From Arion vulgaris (Eukaryota; Mollusca; Gastropoda; Stylommatophora; Arionidae), in the NCBI GenBank assembly GCA_020796225.1, contig CM036759.1, positions 65,676,590-65,740,589 on the forward strand: 64,000 nt of DNA. Direction: 5' to 3'. A model generated the notes under the pieces. It made no database searches, was not told the origin of the DNA, and saw nothing but the letters and a program-made list of their open reading frames with translations. Numbering within the stretch: position 1 is the first letter of the stretch; each line of letters begins with the position of its first letter. Positions 1 to 10,655 of this stretch are shown here, piece by piece. Position numbers and translations under genes: made by a program.

Positions 1-59
1 TCCAGTGTCCGGTCCAGTTGGAGTGAGTCAAAGGAGAAAATGTGTGAGTCAAGGCAAAT

Positions 60-905
60 ATGAAGGAACATTCCTATCCCAAGTTTTTTTTGATTATAGT
101 TATGTTATATGGCATGTTTGACCTCAGTTTCCTTCTTTCCTTTCATCATGCTGGTCTCTTCTTTTCTTTCTTTCTACTTGCATGCCATCCGTCCTGCTTG
201 CCTGTCTGTCTTTCTTCCTACTTGTCTGACTGTCTCTCCTCATTTCTTCCTTCATATTGTCTGTCTGTCAGTCTTCCTTTCTTCCTTCATGCTTGTTTGC
301 CTGTCTGCCAGTCTCCTTTTTCCCTTTCTACTAGTGTTTGTGCGTGCAGTCTGCCTTTCTTACTTCCTGCTTGCCTGTCTGCCTTCCTTTCTCACTTTCT
401 GCTTGATTGTCTGCCTTTCTTTCTGTCTACCTGCTTGCCTGTCTGCCTTCCTTTCTGTCTTCCTGCTTGATTGTCTGCCTTCCTTTCTTACTTCCCGTTT
501 GTCTGTCTGCCTTCCTTTCTTACTTTCTGCTTGATTGTCTGCCTTCCTTTCTTACTTTCTGCTTGATTGTCTGCCTTCCTTTCTTACTTTCTGCTTGATT
601 GTCTGCCTTCCTTTCTTACTTTCTGCTTGCATGTCTGCCTTCCTTTCTTACTTTCTGCTTGCTTGTCTGTCTTCCTTTCTTCCTTTCTGCTTGCTTGTCT
701 GCTTGCTTGTCTGCCTTCCTTTCTTACTTTCTGCTTGCTTGTCTGCCTTCCTTTCTGTCTTCCTTCCTGGCTGTTTTAATTCCTTCCTGCTTGTCAGTCT
801 TCGTTCTTTACCTCCTTTCATCCTCCCACACTTTCTACTTATTTTTTTACATCCCTTTTACCTGCATGTCTTCCTTCCTTTCTACTGTCGTGCTTGCCTG
901 CCTGC
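60..905. repeat. Pyrimidine-rich degenerate minisatellite
   Basis: The plus strand is dominated by C and T in words such as CTGCCTTCCTTTCTTA. A 32-bp unit (GCTTGATTGTCTGCCTTCCT followed by 12 pyrimidine-rich bases) is regular at about 370-770 and decays to both sides. Leucine, serine and cysteine-rich open frames exist in all three plus frames here, which is what a stop-poor pyrimidine repeat gives; no frame has a conserved domain. Confidence 0.85.
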
Positions 906-946
906 ATTATCTTCGTCCTGCCTTCCTCCTGCTTATCTTCTGCTTA

Positions 947-1085
947 CAATCAATCAATCCACTCATATATCCGCTCATCTACCCACCCATCTACCCACCC
1001 ATCTATCCATCTATCCACCCATCTATCCATCCATCTACCCACCCATCTATCCACCCATCCATCCATCTATCCACCCACCCATCCA
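947..1085. repeat. ATCC/ATCT tetranucleotide microsatellite
   Basis: About 35 tetramers of CATC, TATC and CACC type follow the pyrimidine-rich array directly. The same tetranucleotide family recurs at 47515-47580 and 48835-48975. Confidence 0.9.
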
Positions 1086-1234
1086 ACAACAAATGTGTTG
1101 ATGACCTATGCTTGAAGAGTAGTTGAAAGAAAAATAAGAAGATATCATGTAAATCTACATCTAAGGAAACATTTTGTGTAGAACTGCGCTAAACATAATT
1201 TCTTAACGATGGAATTGCACATGATGGTAGTGAA

Positions 1235-1910
1235 GTAGATACTTTGGAAGCATATTCACAGAAGATGGAAGATTAGACAGAGAGAACAGAATATGGAAGA
1301 CTAGACGGAGAGATAGTCTAGAGTGCAAAAAATAAATCCTGTAACCTACCAGCTAGTCCAATTGTTAAGGCACGCAAAAATCTCACTGATAGCTAAACAG
1401 CAGATAATCAACAGAATTTTCATGCATAATTTGTGTTACCAGAGCCAAACATGGACAATGAGCAAAGCGCACTCGCAAAAAATAACTACATGTGAAATGC
1501 GATGCCTACGAAAAGTTACCAACAACATCAGAAACGACAGTAACCAGCATCATCATAAGAAAGACAAAAGAGCACAGGAGCTTTAATTACACTGAGAAAC
1601 AAATAATGAAGTCGTTCGACCACTTAATAACGATGTAACCAAACTCCCCTGTACACAGAGTTTTCTACAAAAGAACATCAGGAAAGAATGCGAGATGAAG
1701 ATCACGAAAACTGTGATTTGATGGCATAGCTGAATCCTGTAAAAAAAAAAATGTCACAACGTAACTATAACCCAAGCCACTAGAGCAGAGCAAGACAAAA
1801 ACAGAAAGCTACAAGACTGGACAACAATCCGGTAACAGTGTGACGACAAAAGAAAGAAAGAAGAAAATAGTGGAGCAAACAGGTAAAGAAAAAGTTAAAC
1901 TAGAACAGGA
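1235..1910 (+). pseudogene. LINE reverse transcriptase C-terminal relic
   Basis: Broken reading frames give the usual tail of a non-LTR element: a GSIFTEDGRLD-like segment near 1245, then a region with LLRHAKISLIAKQQIINRIF, a tyrosine-glutamine-tryptophan thumb motif (CYQSQTWTMSK) and CEMRCLRKV. The same order is found at 57640-58190, where the copy is better preserved. The end carries GGTAACAGTGTGACGAC, which is the unit that has become an array at 58185-58325. Several stops and frame changes make this a dead 5'-truncated copy. Confidence 0.75.
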
Positions 1911-2605
1911 GACACAACACTAGTGGACAAGATATGAAGAATCAACAAAGTAAGTTATGCTAATCTCTGCGGTCACATCCCTCGTCGATGTATAAGAACT
2001 TGGAACAGCTTGTAAGTTGCACAGAGATAAACACCAAGCACCAGGTTTATCATTCGGTTGATATAGAAAAGTGTTATAACAAACAGGCAATGTACGAAAT
2101 CTACAAATCTGAAACCAGACCAGATGTGGAGACAACCGTGGGTAGGCTGCGGTGATACTAAATAAGTTGATGTTTAAGGACAAAGATACGTGTGTGTATA
2201 GTATCACATAAGTAAGCAAGAATTTAATAAAGTATAAAACTAACGACAATCCTACATTTCGATCATAGCTCTTTCTCAAGGAGACACATAGATAGAAAAT
2301 CTGAAAGACATTCTTTGAAAAACAGGCAGCCACTTTTTAAAATATATATTGTTTTTTTATTGCTTGCTATGAGTTCAGGCGTAGTCAGAACTCCTGGTAT
2401 AGCGCTTCTGATTTTTATGTAAAACCCTTCATTCTTTTTTATCACACCGTCGCCGTTAAACCTTTCTTTCAATTGAGATATATAAGGAAAAATTATACTG
2501 AAAGATGCATATACTTCTTTGTTTGTAATATTGGGGATTCAATAATCTTAAAGCCAAGCACGTCCGTTTCAACCTAAGAGTGAGTCTGTTATACCAGTTC
2601 GTGTA
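1911..2605. other. Intronic stretch, no assignable feature
   Basis: No frame shows a recognisable domain. The last part, about 2543-2606, resembles 11930-12010 and the reverse complement of 44640-44700 (shared TTTCAACCTAAG), so it belongs to a further low-copy dispersed repeat. Confidence 0.5.
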
Positions 2606-2692
2606 TGCGTGAGTCTCTGTGGCTAAGTGGTTAAGCTTTGGTCTTGCATTCCGAAGGTTATGGGCCTATAATATGGGCCTATAATATGGGCC
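2606..2692 (+). mobile_element. SINE family B, head fragment
   Basis: Only the tRNA-like head is present: GTCTCTGTGGCTAAGTGGTT, an A-box-like start. It breaks off where the B box should follow, in three copies of a 13-14 bp word (TATGGGCCTATAA). A family A element follows directly. Confidence 0.7.
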
Positions 2693-2925
2693 TATACCAC
2701 TGTGACCTATAAGGCATGTCATAAGAGGCGACTGACGTAGGATCTAGGGAAGCTACCCTAGTAAATAAAAAACATCGCAGCAATTGAATGAGCTGGCCTA
2801 CTTGTAGGTGCATAACTGGCACAACGTGCAATCGCTCTTAGGCTCAGATCACATAGAAATCACACAGAGTGGTAAACAAGTGGTCGATATGGAGCGTTGG
2901 AAGAAAAAGAAGAAACGGAGAACCT
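2693..2925 (+). mobile_element. SINE-like family A
   Basis: It carries the ordered family words AAGGCATGTCATAAGAGGCG, GGGAAGCTACCCTAGTAAAT, GGCCTACTTGTAGG, TGGCACAACGTGCAATCGCT and TGGTCGATATGGAGCGT, ending in a GAAGAAG-rich tail. More than ten copies in both orientations are spread through the window (for example 45146-45425, 46108-46370, 50965-51215, 51645-51905), which is the evidence for mobility. Confidence 0.8.
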
Positions 2926-3108
2926 TACAGTGCTCTATCAAACACTTATAAAATTTAGACCCCTTTAAACTGGAATTTTGGTTTTCCCGTTTGAGCTAGC
3001 CGACCTCATGTTGTCGGAGACCACGTGTAAGCCAGCAAACATGAAGCAAAAATTAACTAACTTCTTGTGGAGATCCCAGAGAAACAACTAACTCAATAAG
3101 AAAACTTT

Positions 3109-3183
3109 GAACATAGTTTGAGCATAGTTTGAGCATAGTTTGAGCATAGTACGAGCATAGTATGAGCATAGTTTGAGCATAGT
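3109..3183. repeat. 11-bp tandem repeat
   Basis: Seven copies of GAGCATAGTTT, with two diverged ones (GTAC and GTAT in place of GTTT), lie 40 bp downstream, in gene direction, of the splice donor at 3222. Confidence 0.9.
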
Positions 3184-3222
3184 GTACTGGAATCAAGTGA
3201 ATAACATACACTTATAACTTAC

Positions 3223-3367
3223 CTGTGAGGCAGGTGTCTCTGACCATTGAGCAAGGCCATGACAACATTTCCAAGGGCAGAAAGACTGAGCGATACATTG
3301 TTGGGATCTTTGGATTTTGAGGATGTTCCAAGATCGATCAGGTGAAGACGTGACCTTCCTCCGGCAA
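3223..3367 (-). CDS. KIF26: KIF26-like kinesin motor domain, exon D (switch II / alpha-4 region)
   Basis: This 145-bp exon enters in phase 1 after TTTCCTTCAG and leaves in phase 2 before GTAAGT. The 47 whole codons read AGGRSRLHLIDLGTSSKS, then LSLSALGNVVMALLNGQ and RHLPH. These match the kinesin motor segment that holds switch II (normally DLAGSE) and the following S-L-x-A-L-G helix. Here switch II is DLGTSS, so the usual Gly-Ser-Glu is missing, as is known for KIF26 / VAB-8 proteins, which bind microtubules but are not regarded as ATP-driven motors. The split first codon completes exactly with the last base of exon C. The open frame runs on past the acceptor to 3509, but that part is intron and SINE. 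The next exon downstream is outside the window. Confidence 0.93.
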
Positions 3368-3418
3368 CTGAAGGAAACAAAAATAGATTTGATGAGAAAA
3401 TGTAAACGTATAGATCAG

Positions 3419-3510
3419 GTTCATTCTTTTTCAAACGCTCCATATCGACCACTTGGTTAAACCACTCATTGTGATTTGCACGTGATCTGAGCCAAAGAGC
3501 AATTGTCACC
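3419..3510 (-). mobile_element. SINE-like family A, 3' fragment
   Basis: Reverse complement of the family tail: CAAACGCTCCATATCGACCA and GTGATCTGAGCC are intact. It lies 50 bp upstream of the exon D acceptor and adds an intron-encoded extension to that open frame. Confidence 0.8.
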
Positions 3511-3550
3511 GTCCTGCCATCCTAAAAAGCAGTATTACAGATATTAACGA

Positions 3551-4014
3551 GATGCGGTCAACATCACACTGACCGCCTTGATGTGGTCAACATCACACTG
3601 ACCGCCTTGATGTGGTCAACATCACACTGACCGCCTTGATGTGGTCAACATCACACTGACCGCCTTGATGTGGTCAACATCACACTGACCGCCTTGATGT
3701 GGTCAACATCACACTGACCGCCTTGATGTGGTCAACATCACACTGACCGCCTTGATGTGGTCAACATCACACTGACCGCCTTGATGTGGTCAACATCACA
3801 CTGACCGCCTTGATGTGGTCAACATCACACTGACCGCCTTGATGTGCTCAACATCACACTGACCGCCTTGATGTGGTCAACATCACACTGACCGCCTTGA
3901 TGTGGTCAACATCACACCGATCGCCTTGATGTGCTCAACATCACACTGACCGCCTAGATGTGGTCAACATCACACCGACCGCCTTGATGTGGTCAACATC
4001 ACACTGACAGCCTT
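3551..4014. repeat. 29-bp minisatellite, 16 copies
   Basis: The unit starts GATGTGGTCAACATCACACT and ends GACCGCCTT; 464 bp fits 16 copies exactly. Substitutions are few (GTGCTC, CACCGA, CCTAGATG). A single copy of the same 29-bp unit is present at 6021-6049, at the matching edge of another family E element, so this array grew from the edge of such an element. Confidence 0.95.
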
Positions 4015-4193
4015 GACTTTCCAGTGCTTCTATCGTTCCCAAATGAGTCGTGGTCGACCTGAGAGCAATAACGGTAGAAAAATATATTCCACACTAATGG
4101 AGAATTGAACCCCGGACCACACGCTCACGTAACAAGTGAACTAGCTAGTACGATATATCGGCTCTCATATTCCAATAGAGGAAAGGAACATTT
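4015..4193 (-). mobile_element. tRNA-derived SINE family E, left copy
   Basis: Similar over about 180 bp to 6050-6215 (shared GTCGACCTGAGAGCAAT, GGAGAATTGAA and GGACCACACG). On the minus strand the right copy reads TGGCATAGTAGTTAGTGCGC followed by GGTCCTTGATTCAATTC, which resemble the A and B boxes of a tRNA promoter. It ends where the RT relic begins. Confidence 0.7.
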
Positions 4194-6012
4194 TCATACC
4201 TCGAGGTATATGGAGCGCATGGTGAACAAACGCTTATCCTGGCACTTGGAGGGCAAAGGGCTGCTTATGGCACAACAAGGCGGTTTTCGGAGATACAGAT
4301 CCACAGAGGATCAAGTAACCTACATTGTCCAGGAAATCGAGGACGGTTTCCAAGAAAAGAAACAGACACTGGCGGTCTTGGTAGATATGGAGAAGGCTTT
4401 TGACACAGTCTGGAAAGAAGGATTAAGGCTAAAACTGCTCACCCTCGGCGTAAAGGGAAGAATGTACAATTGGCTCGATAGATACCTAGAGAACAGAACA
4501 GCAAGGGTTCAGGTTCAGGGTACAAAGTATGAAGGCCACACTGGAGCAAGGAGTCCCCAAGGAGGAGTGCTCTCACCGACTCTCTTTCTAGTCTTCGTCA
4601 ATGACATTGCAACATGCCTCCCAGAACGAGTTCACTCTGCCATGTATGCCGACGATTTGGCAATATGGGCGAGAGAAGAGTCAATGCCCACAGCAGAAAA
4701 TCGACTGCAAGCTACATTAAATAACCTTGAAGTGTGGTCAGCAAAGTGGAATATGAAAATAAATCCTTCAAAGACCACTTACACTGTGTTCTCCCAGAAT
4801 AACAAGGATTACAAGATAACGCTTAAAGTCAATGGGCAGAACCTTCAAGAAAATAAAACCCCAACGTACCTAGGAGTCACACTCGACAGAAAGCTGACTT
4901 GGTGCACCCAGATCGAGAATGCTACGGCAAAAGCGAGACACAGGCTAACAATGATGCGTAAACTCGCAGGTTCCACATGGGGAGCAAACAGCAGAATTCT
5001 CAAGACACTTTACTCTGGTAGAGTGCGACCGGTCCTAGAGTACGGTATGGCAGCGTGGAGCAATGCATCGAACAAGCAATTCGCAAAAGTGAGCAGCAGT
5101 CAAAACCGGGCCCTACGTATTATCACTGGAGCCATAAAGTCCACGCCCATCAAGGCGATGGAGACCATCACAGGCATCCAACCAATGACTGACCGAAGGG
5201 ACAAGAAAGTAGTAGTACTTGCGGAAAACTCAAACGGCTCAAATCGCATCCAATGCATGAAAGAATGTTTCAATCCGGAAAGTGGAGAATACAGAGATCT
5301 AACTTCGTTAGAATCTCTAACGCACTGACCACAGACCACCCAGTCCTGTCCAAATGCACAGCTAAACCAATCCCGGCAATCGACAAGTGCCCGCCATGGA
5401 AAACAAAAATGCCAGAACTAAGGCAAAACGTCCCTCGCTGAACTAACGAGTTCACTCAAACGCACTGTCATCCAGTGGATACCGTCACACTGCAACATTA
5501 GGAGAAACGAAGCGGCCGACAAGCTAGCCAAGAGGGCGGGCGACTACCCCAGACTGATCTCGAGATCAGCTATGAGAAAGTCAAAACAACCATCGGTTCG
5601 CACTATCGAAGCAAGTGGGCAAAAGACCACCCGCAGTACACAGACAGTGACGGATACTATGGTCTCTCGCGCAGTGAACAAGTTACCATATTTCGCCTCC
5701 GTACCAGCCACAACAAGCTCAGAGCCCACATGTTCCATAAATTTAAAATTGGCACAACTAGCCTGTGCCCATGCAATATGGCAGACATGACGGCAGAACA
5801 CGTCTTGCAAGACTGTCCACGTTTAGCAGGTATACGAAAAGAGTACTGGCCACAACACACAGAGCTTCGCGAAAAGCTGTACGGAGGAACGGAGTCCCAA
5901 AAACAACAGTTAAATTCATGATAGAAGTTGGTCCATCAGGCTAGGCCGGAACGCAAAGGAAGGAAGGATATAACGGTGTTAGGTCCGTATTTGTCCAATA
6001 ACCAACGGTACA
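4194..6012 (+). pseudogene. Non-LTR retrotransposon, RT and RNase H remnant
   Basis: The open frame from 4105 to 5328 gives 407 residues; the retroelement part begins near 4207 (MERMVNKRLSWHLEGKG). RT motif A is VDMEKAFDTVW (D94, D100 in that frame), motif B is SPQGGVLSP (from S150) and motif C is YADD (181-184), so the polymerase core is intact. A frameshift near 5220-5250 moves the frame to 5253-5441. After that an RNase H end (WIPSHCNI, NEAADKLAK, 5490-5540) and a Cys-rich tail (CPCNMADMTAEHVLQDCP, 5761-5820) follow. Most of the RNase H domain between 5441 and 5445 is missing and the endonuclease is absent. It is 5'-truncated and defective; jockey/I-like architecture is inferred from RT plus RNase H. 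Confidence 0.88.
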
Positions 6013-6215
6013 AGATTGGAGATGTGGTCAACATCACAAAGGCTACCTTTACTTTTTAGTGCTTCTATGGTAACCCAATTGAGGCTAGGTCGACCTGAGA
6101 GCAATTACTGTAAGAAAATAAATTCCACTACATGGAGAATTGAATCAAGGACCACACGTCCAAGACACAAGCGCACTAACTACTATGCCATCTCTACTCT
6201 CATATTTAAAAATGC
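6013..6215 (-). mobile_element. tRNA-derived SINE family E, right copy
   Basis: See the left copy at 4015. This copy keeps a single 29-bp edge unit at 6021-6049 and the clearer tRNA-like boxes. With the left copy it flanks the RT relic as a direct repeat of about 180 bp. Confidence 0.7.
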
Positions 6216-6894
6216 TACATAAAAATTACATGAATAAAACTGGACGCAAAACTATGAATATATAAATCCTGAAAATGAAAGCAGAGATGATAAGGCGGAA
6301 ACTTGCCAAATTAAGCACTTCAAAATTATGCTTGTATGAAAATAAAACCAGAATAAATAACAATTTTGAACTCAGATAACCATATCAACAAGAACGCTAA
6401 CTCTGGAACACATCAAACACAAATGTGTCAAAATGCACCCAGAGTTATCTACATATTCCCGTGAGGTCCTGGGAATTTCTTTCATCGCATTTCAGCTAAA
6501 ACTACAGTTTTCAAAATAAATCCAGTCATACCCTGGTTACAAGAAAAACAATTCAAACTCACACGTTTTTCACACGAGATGATAAGCAAATCTTGTCCAA
6601 ATATTTCCCTCTTAACGCTGAATTAACTAAAATATTATTGTACGTCCAATACCGGAAACGGAACTATCAATTTAGTGTTTATAAACTAAATAACGAAATA
6701 AAACAGACGAATTAAAGTAATAAAGATGCAACAATGTGGTAGATAAGGTGAATGTCAGGGCCGTACCGAACTATGATACAATCAGGAGGGTCCCACCAGG
6801 CGGAACCGTAAGGGGAGCGGCATAAGCAACGTAATCAAAATCACAATTGAAGGTTATTTTAAAGAAAACATTTAAGGGGCGGCATTTTGAATAC
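6216..6894. other. AT-rich intronic stretch, no assignable feature
   Basis: No open frame of note, no tandem array and no match to the families named here were seen. Confidence 0.5.
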
Positions 6895-7155
6895 TTGCAT
6901 CATACTGAGAAAATATACCTCAAGCTCCTGGTCACTGTTGCTACTGCCTGTAATACCGCTATTTTAGGGCGCTGTAGGACAGGGGTACATGAGACTGAGG
7001 AATTTAATAACTGCAAGGCTAGTGCAGTCATCGCGAAACTGTTCAGGTAGGAATTTTTCTTTATGCCACCGACAGAAACAAAACTTCCTCGGATCGAACC
7101 CGCGTCTCCCAAATGGGAGATCACGCTCTAATTCATTTAGCCAAACGCTTCTCGA
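6895..7155 (-). mobile_element. tRNA-derived SINE family C
   Basis: The tRNA-like head is at the right end, read on the minus strand: GGAGACGCGGGTTCGATCC with box B GGTTCGATCC. The body on the plus strand has CTGCCTGTAATACCGCT, GCGCTGTAGGACAGG and CGCGAAACTGTTCAGG, which recur at 12825, 13285, 35865, 36240-37180, 41700 and 49480. Confidence 0.8.
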
Positions 7156-7257
7156 TAAATTAACACACGGTAAACCAAAACTAGAAAACGTTGAAAAACA
7201 TATTTGCTGGTAAATGTTCCCTATGTTTTCTGGATTTTTGTTTCAATTAAATAGTAC

Positions 7258-7440
7258 ACAATGAAAGAGGCATCCCGGAAAACAGGAGCAGAGGAAGACC
7301 ACGGAGAAGATGGATTCAGGATGTGAGCATGACACCTGTAGAGGAAGGACATCTGGCCCATGAGAGAGAAATTCTGAAGTAGAGTTATAAAGTGGCAACG
7401 TTCTGCTTAGGACAAGCTATTAGATGGTAATAAACAGTAC
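7258..7440 (+). pseudogene. LINE C-terminal relic
   Basis: Broken frames read R-G-R-P-R-R-R-W-I-Q-D-V, then EEGHLAHEREI and ATFCLGQAI, the end of a LINE polyprotein. The homologous tail in the opposite orientation is at 58425-58640. Confidence 0.65.
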
Positions 7441-7552
7441 ATTGTGAAAAAAATAAGTTCTTAAGTTCTGCTGCTTCTGTTACTGTCCATGGGCGTCTAT
7501 AAGGGTAGGGACAAGTTCCGCACATTCTTCTCCCCCACCCCCACCCAATCAA

Positions 7553-7655
7553 TTACTCAATCAATCAATCAACCAACCAATCACCCAATCAATCAATCAT
7601 TCAATCAAGCGTCGACATCTTAATCATACTATTATTATTAATCAATCAATCAATC
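7553..7655. repeat. AATC tetranucleotide microsatellite
   Basis: Imperfect AATC/ACCA runs, then a short ATT run, then four clean AATC copies. Confidence 0.85.
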
Positions 7656-8425
7656 AAGTGCCGTGCCTGCCGGCGTAGGCGATCATGTCTCTCCACAACT
7701 CTCTTTGCTTGGTGCATGTAATCAGTTCTGCCGTCGATATTTTGTCGAACCATGATGTCAGGCCATCTAACATCTTCTCCCTCTGTCTTCCACGATCTCT
7801 CCTTCCTGAATTTTACCTGTAAGTCACCAAACGTTCTAAACCTTCTCTTCGCATTATATGCCCGAAGAACCTTCATTGTCAGATTCTTATTCTTTTCATA
7901 TGATTTCTTTGTGTGAGGGCCTGATTTAAAACCTCCACATTTGTTTTCTTTGCTGTCCATGGAATTTTCAGCATTCTTCTGTAAAACCACATCTCTCAGT
8001 TATCAGTTATATGAGGACTATCATCATAGCACTCCGGACATGTCCATAGGTGCTCCGATCTCCGCCACAGCAAATCCAGCAGCGTCCAGCGACCCAACAC
8101 GCCTGTGACTTCCAATGATCGTATTGATTGTTCATTGTCCATGATTCGCTGCTATACATAAGTATTGGTTCAATATAGCACTGGAGTACTCGTTTTCGCA
8201 ATGTCATTGGTAGTGAGTTCACGCATAGAAAACTGCTTTCGTTTGAGCTATTCTACTCCTAATCTCTGTTGTACATCTTCCATCTGATGTTAGGAATGTT
8301 CCAGATACTTGAATCGATGGACTTGTTTCAGTGTTGTGTTATTTATTTTGATATTACATGTTGGTGTTTCCTGTTTCTTGGAGACAACCATAACCTCTGT
8401 TATTATTAATAATATTATTATTATA
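7656..8425 (-). pseudogene. LINE C-terminal relic with nested fragment
   Basis: On the minus strand the pieces read, in order, a KQVHRFKYLE-like segment, CYIEPILMYSSESWTMN (thumb region), EMWFYRRMLKIPWTAKK and a basic tail with MVRQNIDGRTDYMHQAKRVV. At 8001-8105 an unrelated 105-bp piece interrupts it. That piece is the 3' end of the RNase H LINE family (RWTLLDLLWRRSEHLWTCPE on the minus strand), also found at 10656, 46801 and 55495. Confidence 0.75.
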
Positions 8426-10118
8426 AGTAATAGTATTAAAGAGTTTTAAAACCGAAGGATTGACTTTATTGCGTCGGATTTAACTCCATATGGCTTGGTC
8501 CCTCTCTGCAGAAATGGCATGCCACCTGCCGAGAGTATTGCACAAACCCGAACTCCGTCTATCCGGCAACAAGCCTATCTGTCTCTGGAAGAAATGGCAT
8601 GCCACCTGCCGAGAGTATTGCACAAACCCGAACTCCGTCTATCCGGCAACAAGCCTATCTGTCTCTGGAAGAAATGGCATGCCACCTGCCGAGAGTATTG
8701 CACAAACCCGAACTCCGTCTATCCGGCAACAAGCCTATCTGTCTCTGGAAGAAATGGCATGCCACCTGCCGAGAGTATTGCACAAAACCCGAACTACGTC
8801 TATCCGGCAACAAGCCTATCTGTCTCTGGAAGAAATGGCATGCCACCTGCCGAGAGTATTGCTACAAAACCTGAACTCCGTCTATCCGGCAACAAGCCTA
8901 TCTGTTCTGGAAGAAATGGCATGCCACCTGCAGAGAGTATTGCACAAACCGAACTCCGTCTATCCGGCAACAAGCCTATCTGTCTCTGGAAGAAATGGCA
9001 TGCCACCTGCCGAGAGTATTGCACAAAACCCGAACTACGTCTATCCGGCAACAAGCCTATCTGTCTCTGGAAGAAATGGCATGCCACCTGCCGAGAGTAT
9101 TGCACAAAACCCGAACTACGTCTATCCGGCAACAAGCCTATCTGTCTCTGGAAGAAATGGCATGCCACCTGCCGAGAGTATTGCACAAAACCCGAACTCC
9201 GTCTATCCGGCAACAAGCCTATCTGTCTCTGGAAGAAATGGCATGCCACCTGCCGAGAGTATTGCACAAAACCCGAACTCCGTCTATCCGGCAACAAGCC
9301 TATCTGTCTCTGGAAGAAATGGCATGCCACCTGCCGAGAGTATTGCACAAAACCCGAACTCCGTCTATCCGGCAACAAGCCTATCTGTCTCTGGAAGAAA
9401 TGGCATGCCACCTGCCGAGAGTATTGCACAAACCCGAACTCCGTCTATCCGGCAACAAGCCTATCTGTCTCTGGAAGAAATGGCATGCCACCTGCCGAGA
9501 GTATTGCACAAAACCCGAACTCCGTCTATCCGGCAACAAGCCTATCTGTCTCTGGAAGAAATGGCATGCCACCTGCCGAGAGTATTGCACAAACCCGAAC
9601 TCGTCTATCCGGCAACAAGCCTATCTGTCTCTGGAAGAAATGGCATGCCACCTGCCGAGAGTATTGCACAAAACCCGAACTACGTCTATCCGGCAACAAG
9701 CCTATCTGTCTCTGGAAGAAATGGCATGCCACCTGCCGAGAGTATTGCACAAAACCCGAACTCCGTCTATCCGGCAACAAGCCTATCTGTCTCTGGAAGA
9801 AATGGCATGCCACCTGCCGAGAGTATTGCACAAAACCCGAACTCCGTCTATCCGGCAACAAGCCTATCTGTCTCTGGAAGAAATGGCATGCCACCTGCCG
9901 AGAGTATTGCACAAACCCGAACTCCGTCTATCCGGCAACAAGCCTATCTGTCTCTGGAAGAAATGGCATGCCACCTGCCGAGAGTATTGCACAAACCCGA
10001 ACTACGTCTATCCGGCAACAAGCCTATCTGTCTCTGGAAAAAATGCACCCGTAAAGAGAACGGCGCAGTCCGGATTCGAACCCACGACTAGCAAGGCAAT
10101 GGCTTAATCACTTATGTA
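8426..10118 (-). mobile_element. SINE family B interrupted by its own expanded core
   Basis: Read on the minus strand, 10118-10041 gives the tRNA-like head (AAGTGATTAAGCCATTGCCT and GTGGGTTCGAATCC, a good B box) and 8510-8426 gives the tail (GAGAGGGACCAAGCCATATG, GCAATAAAGTCAATCCTTCG). Normal family B copies of about 255 bp (43860-44117) have these two parts joined by one copy of the 80-bp core. Confidence 0.9.
8511..10040. repeat. 80-bp minisatellite inside SINE B, about 19 copies
   Basis: The unit starts GAAATGGCATGCCACCTGCC, contains GAGAGTATTGCACAAACCCG and ends GTCTCTGGAA. Units are 80 or 81 bp depending on three or four A residues before CCCG. Because the unit has few stops and is not a multiple of three, long open frames (up to 533 codons) run through several frames on both strands. 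These frames are by-products of the repeat. Confidence 0.97.
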
Positions 10119-10655
10119 CAGAGATCCCCAGCAGTAGTATTGCAATCATCAAATAGCGCCCGCGCCTTCTCAATCATCAGATGCGCCCCATTATCTAAAA
10201 ACGTTTGAAAGCACATTGGTGTAGCTGGTAAGGTTGATGATTACAATGAAGAAGTAAATGAGGAAAAAGACAAGAAACAAGAACGAGAGAAAGATCTAAA
10301 TGAAACAAGACTTCATTTTAAAAATGTTGCGAGTTTTAACTTTAATATTTCAACAGGATTGGTTGGACAAACTACAAACATGAATGCGTCAACTATGTTG
10401 CTTGAGTTCCTCCCCAGGACATGATTTCACAATTTCACTTACAATATTATTGCATGCAACGTCTAGGATATGAGGCGCGTGTTTCCGGGTCAAACAGTTG
10501 CTCTCTTATTGGTTGTTATAATTTTTGAAACGTTCCATTTAAGAAGGAGTTAGGTGGGTATGTTAGGTTATGGCGCCAAAATAGTGCTATTTGAAGTTTT
10601 CTTTAGCAAACTGTTTGGCTTCACACGGTCGTTTTAGTTTCAGTTTGGAATATCT
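10119..10655. other. Intronic stretch, no assignable feature
   Basis: No domain, array or family match was recognised. A purine-rich piece (AGGAAAAAGACAAGAAACAA) lies near 10260. Confidence 0.45.

Noticed and set aside
60..1126. Leu/Ser/Cys-rich membrane-like proteins
   Set aside because: All three plus frames are open because the sequence is pyrimidine-rich and repetitive.
3368..3509. N-terminal extension of the kinesin exon D frame
   Set aside because: It lies upstream of a clear TTTCCTTCAG acceptor and includes a SINE A fragment; the phase with exon C fits only the acceptor at 3368.
3551..4014. CRISPR-like array
   Set aside because: Units are directly adjacent with no unique spacers; the same holds for all other arrays.
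8490..10107. Open frames of 370-533 codons on the plus strand and 209 codons on the minus strand
   Set aside because: They are readings of an 80-bp SINE-derived unit in several frames; the unit shows no codon bias and both ends are SINE.
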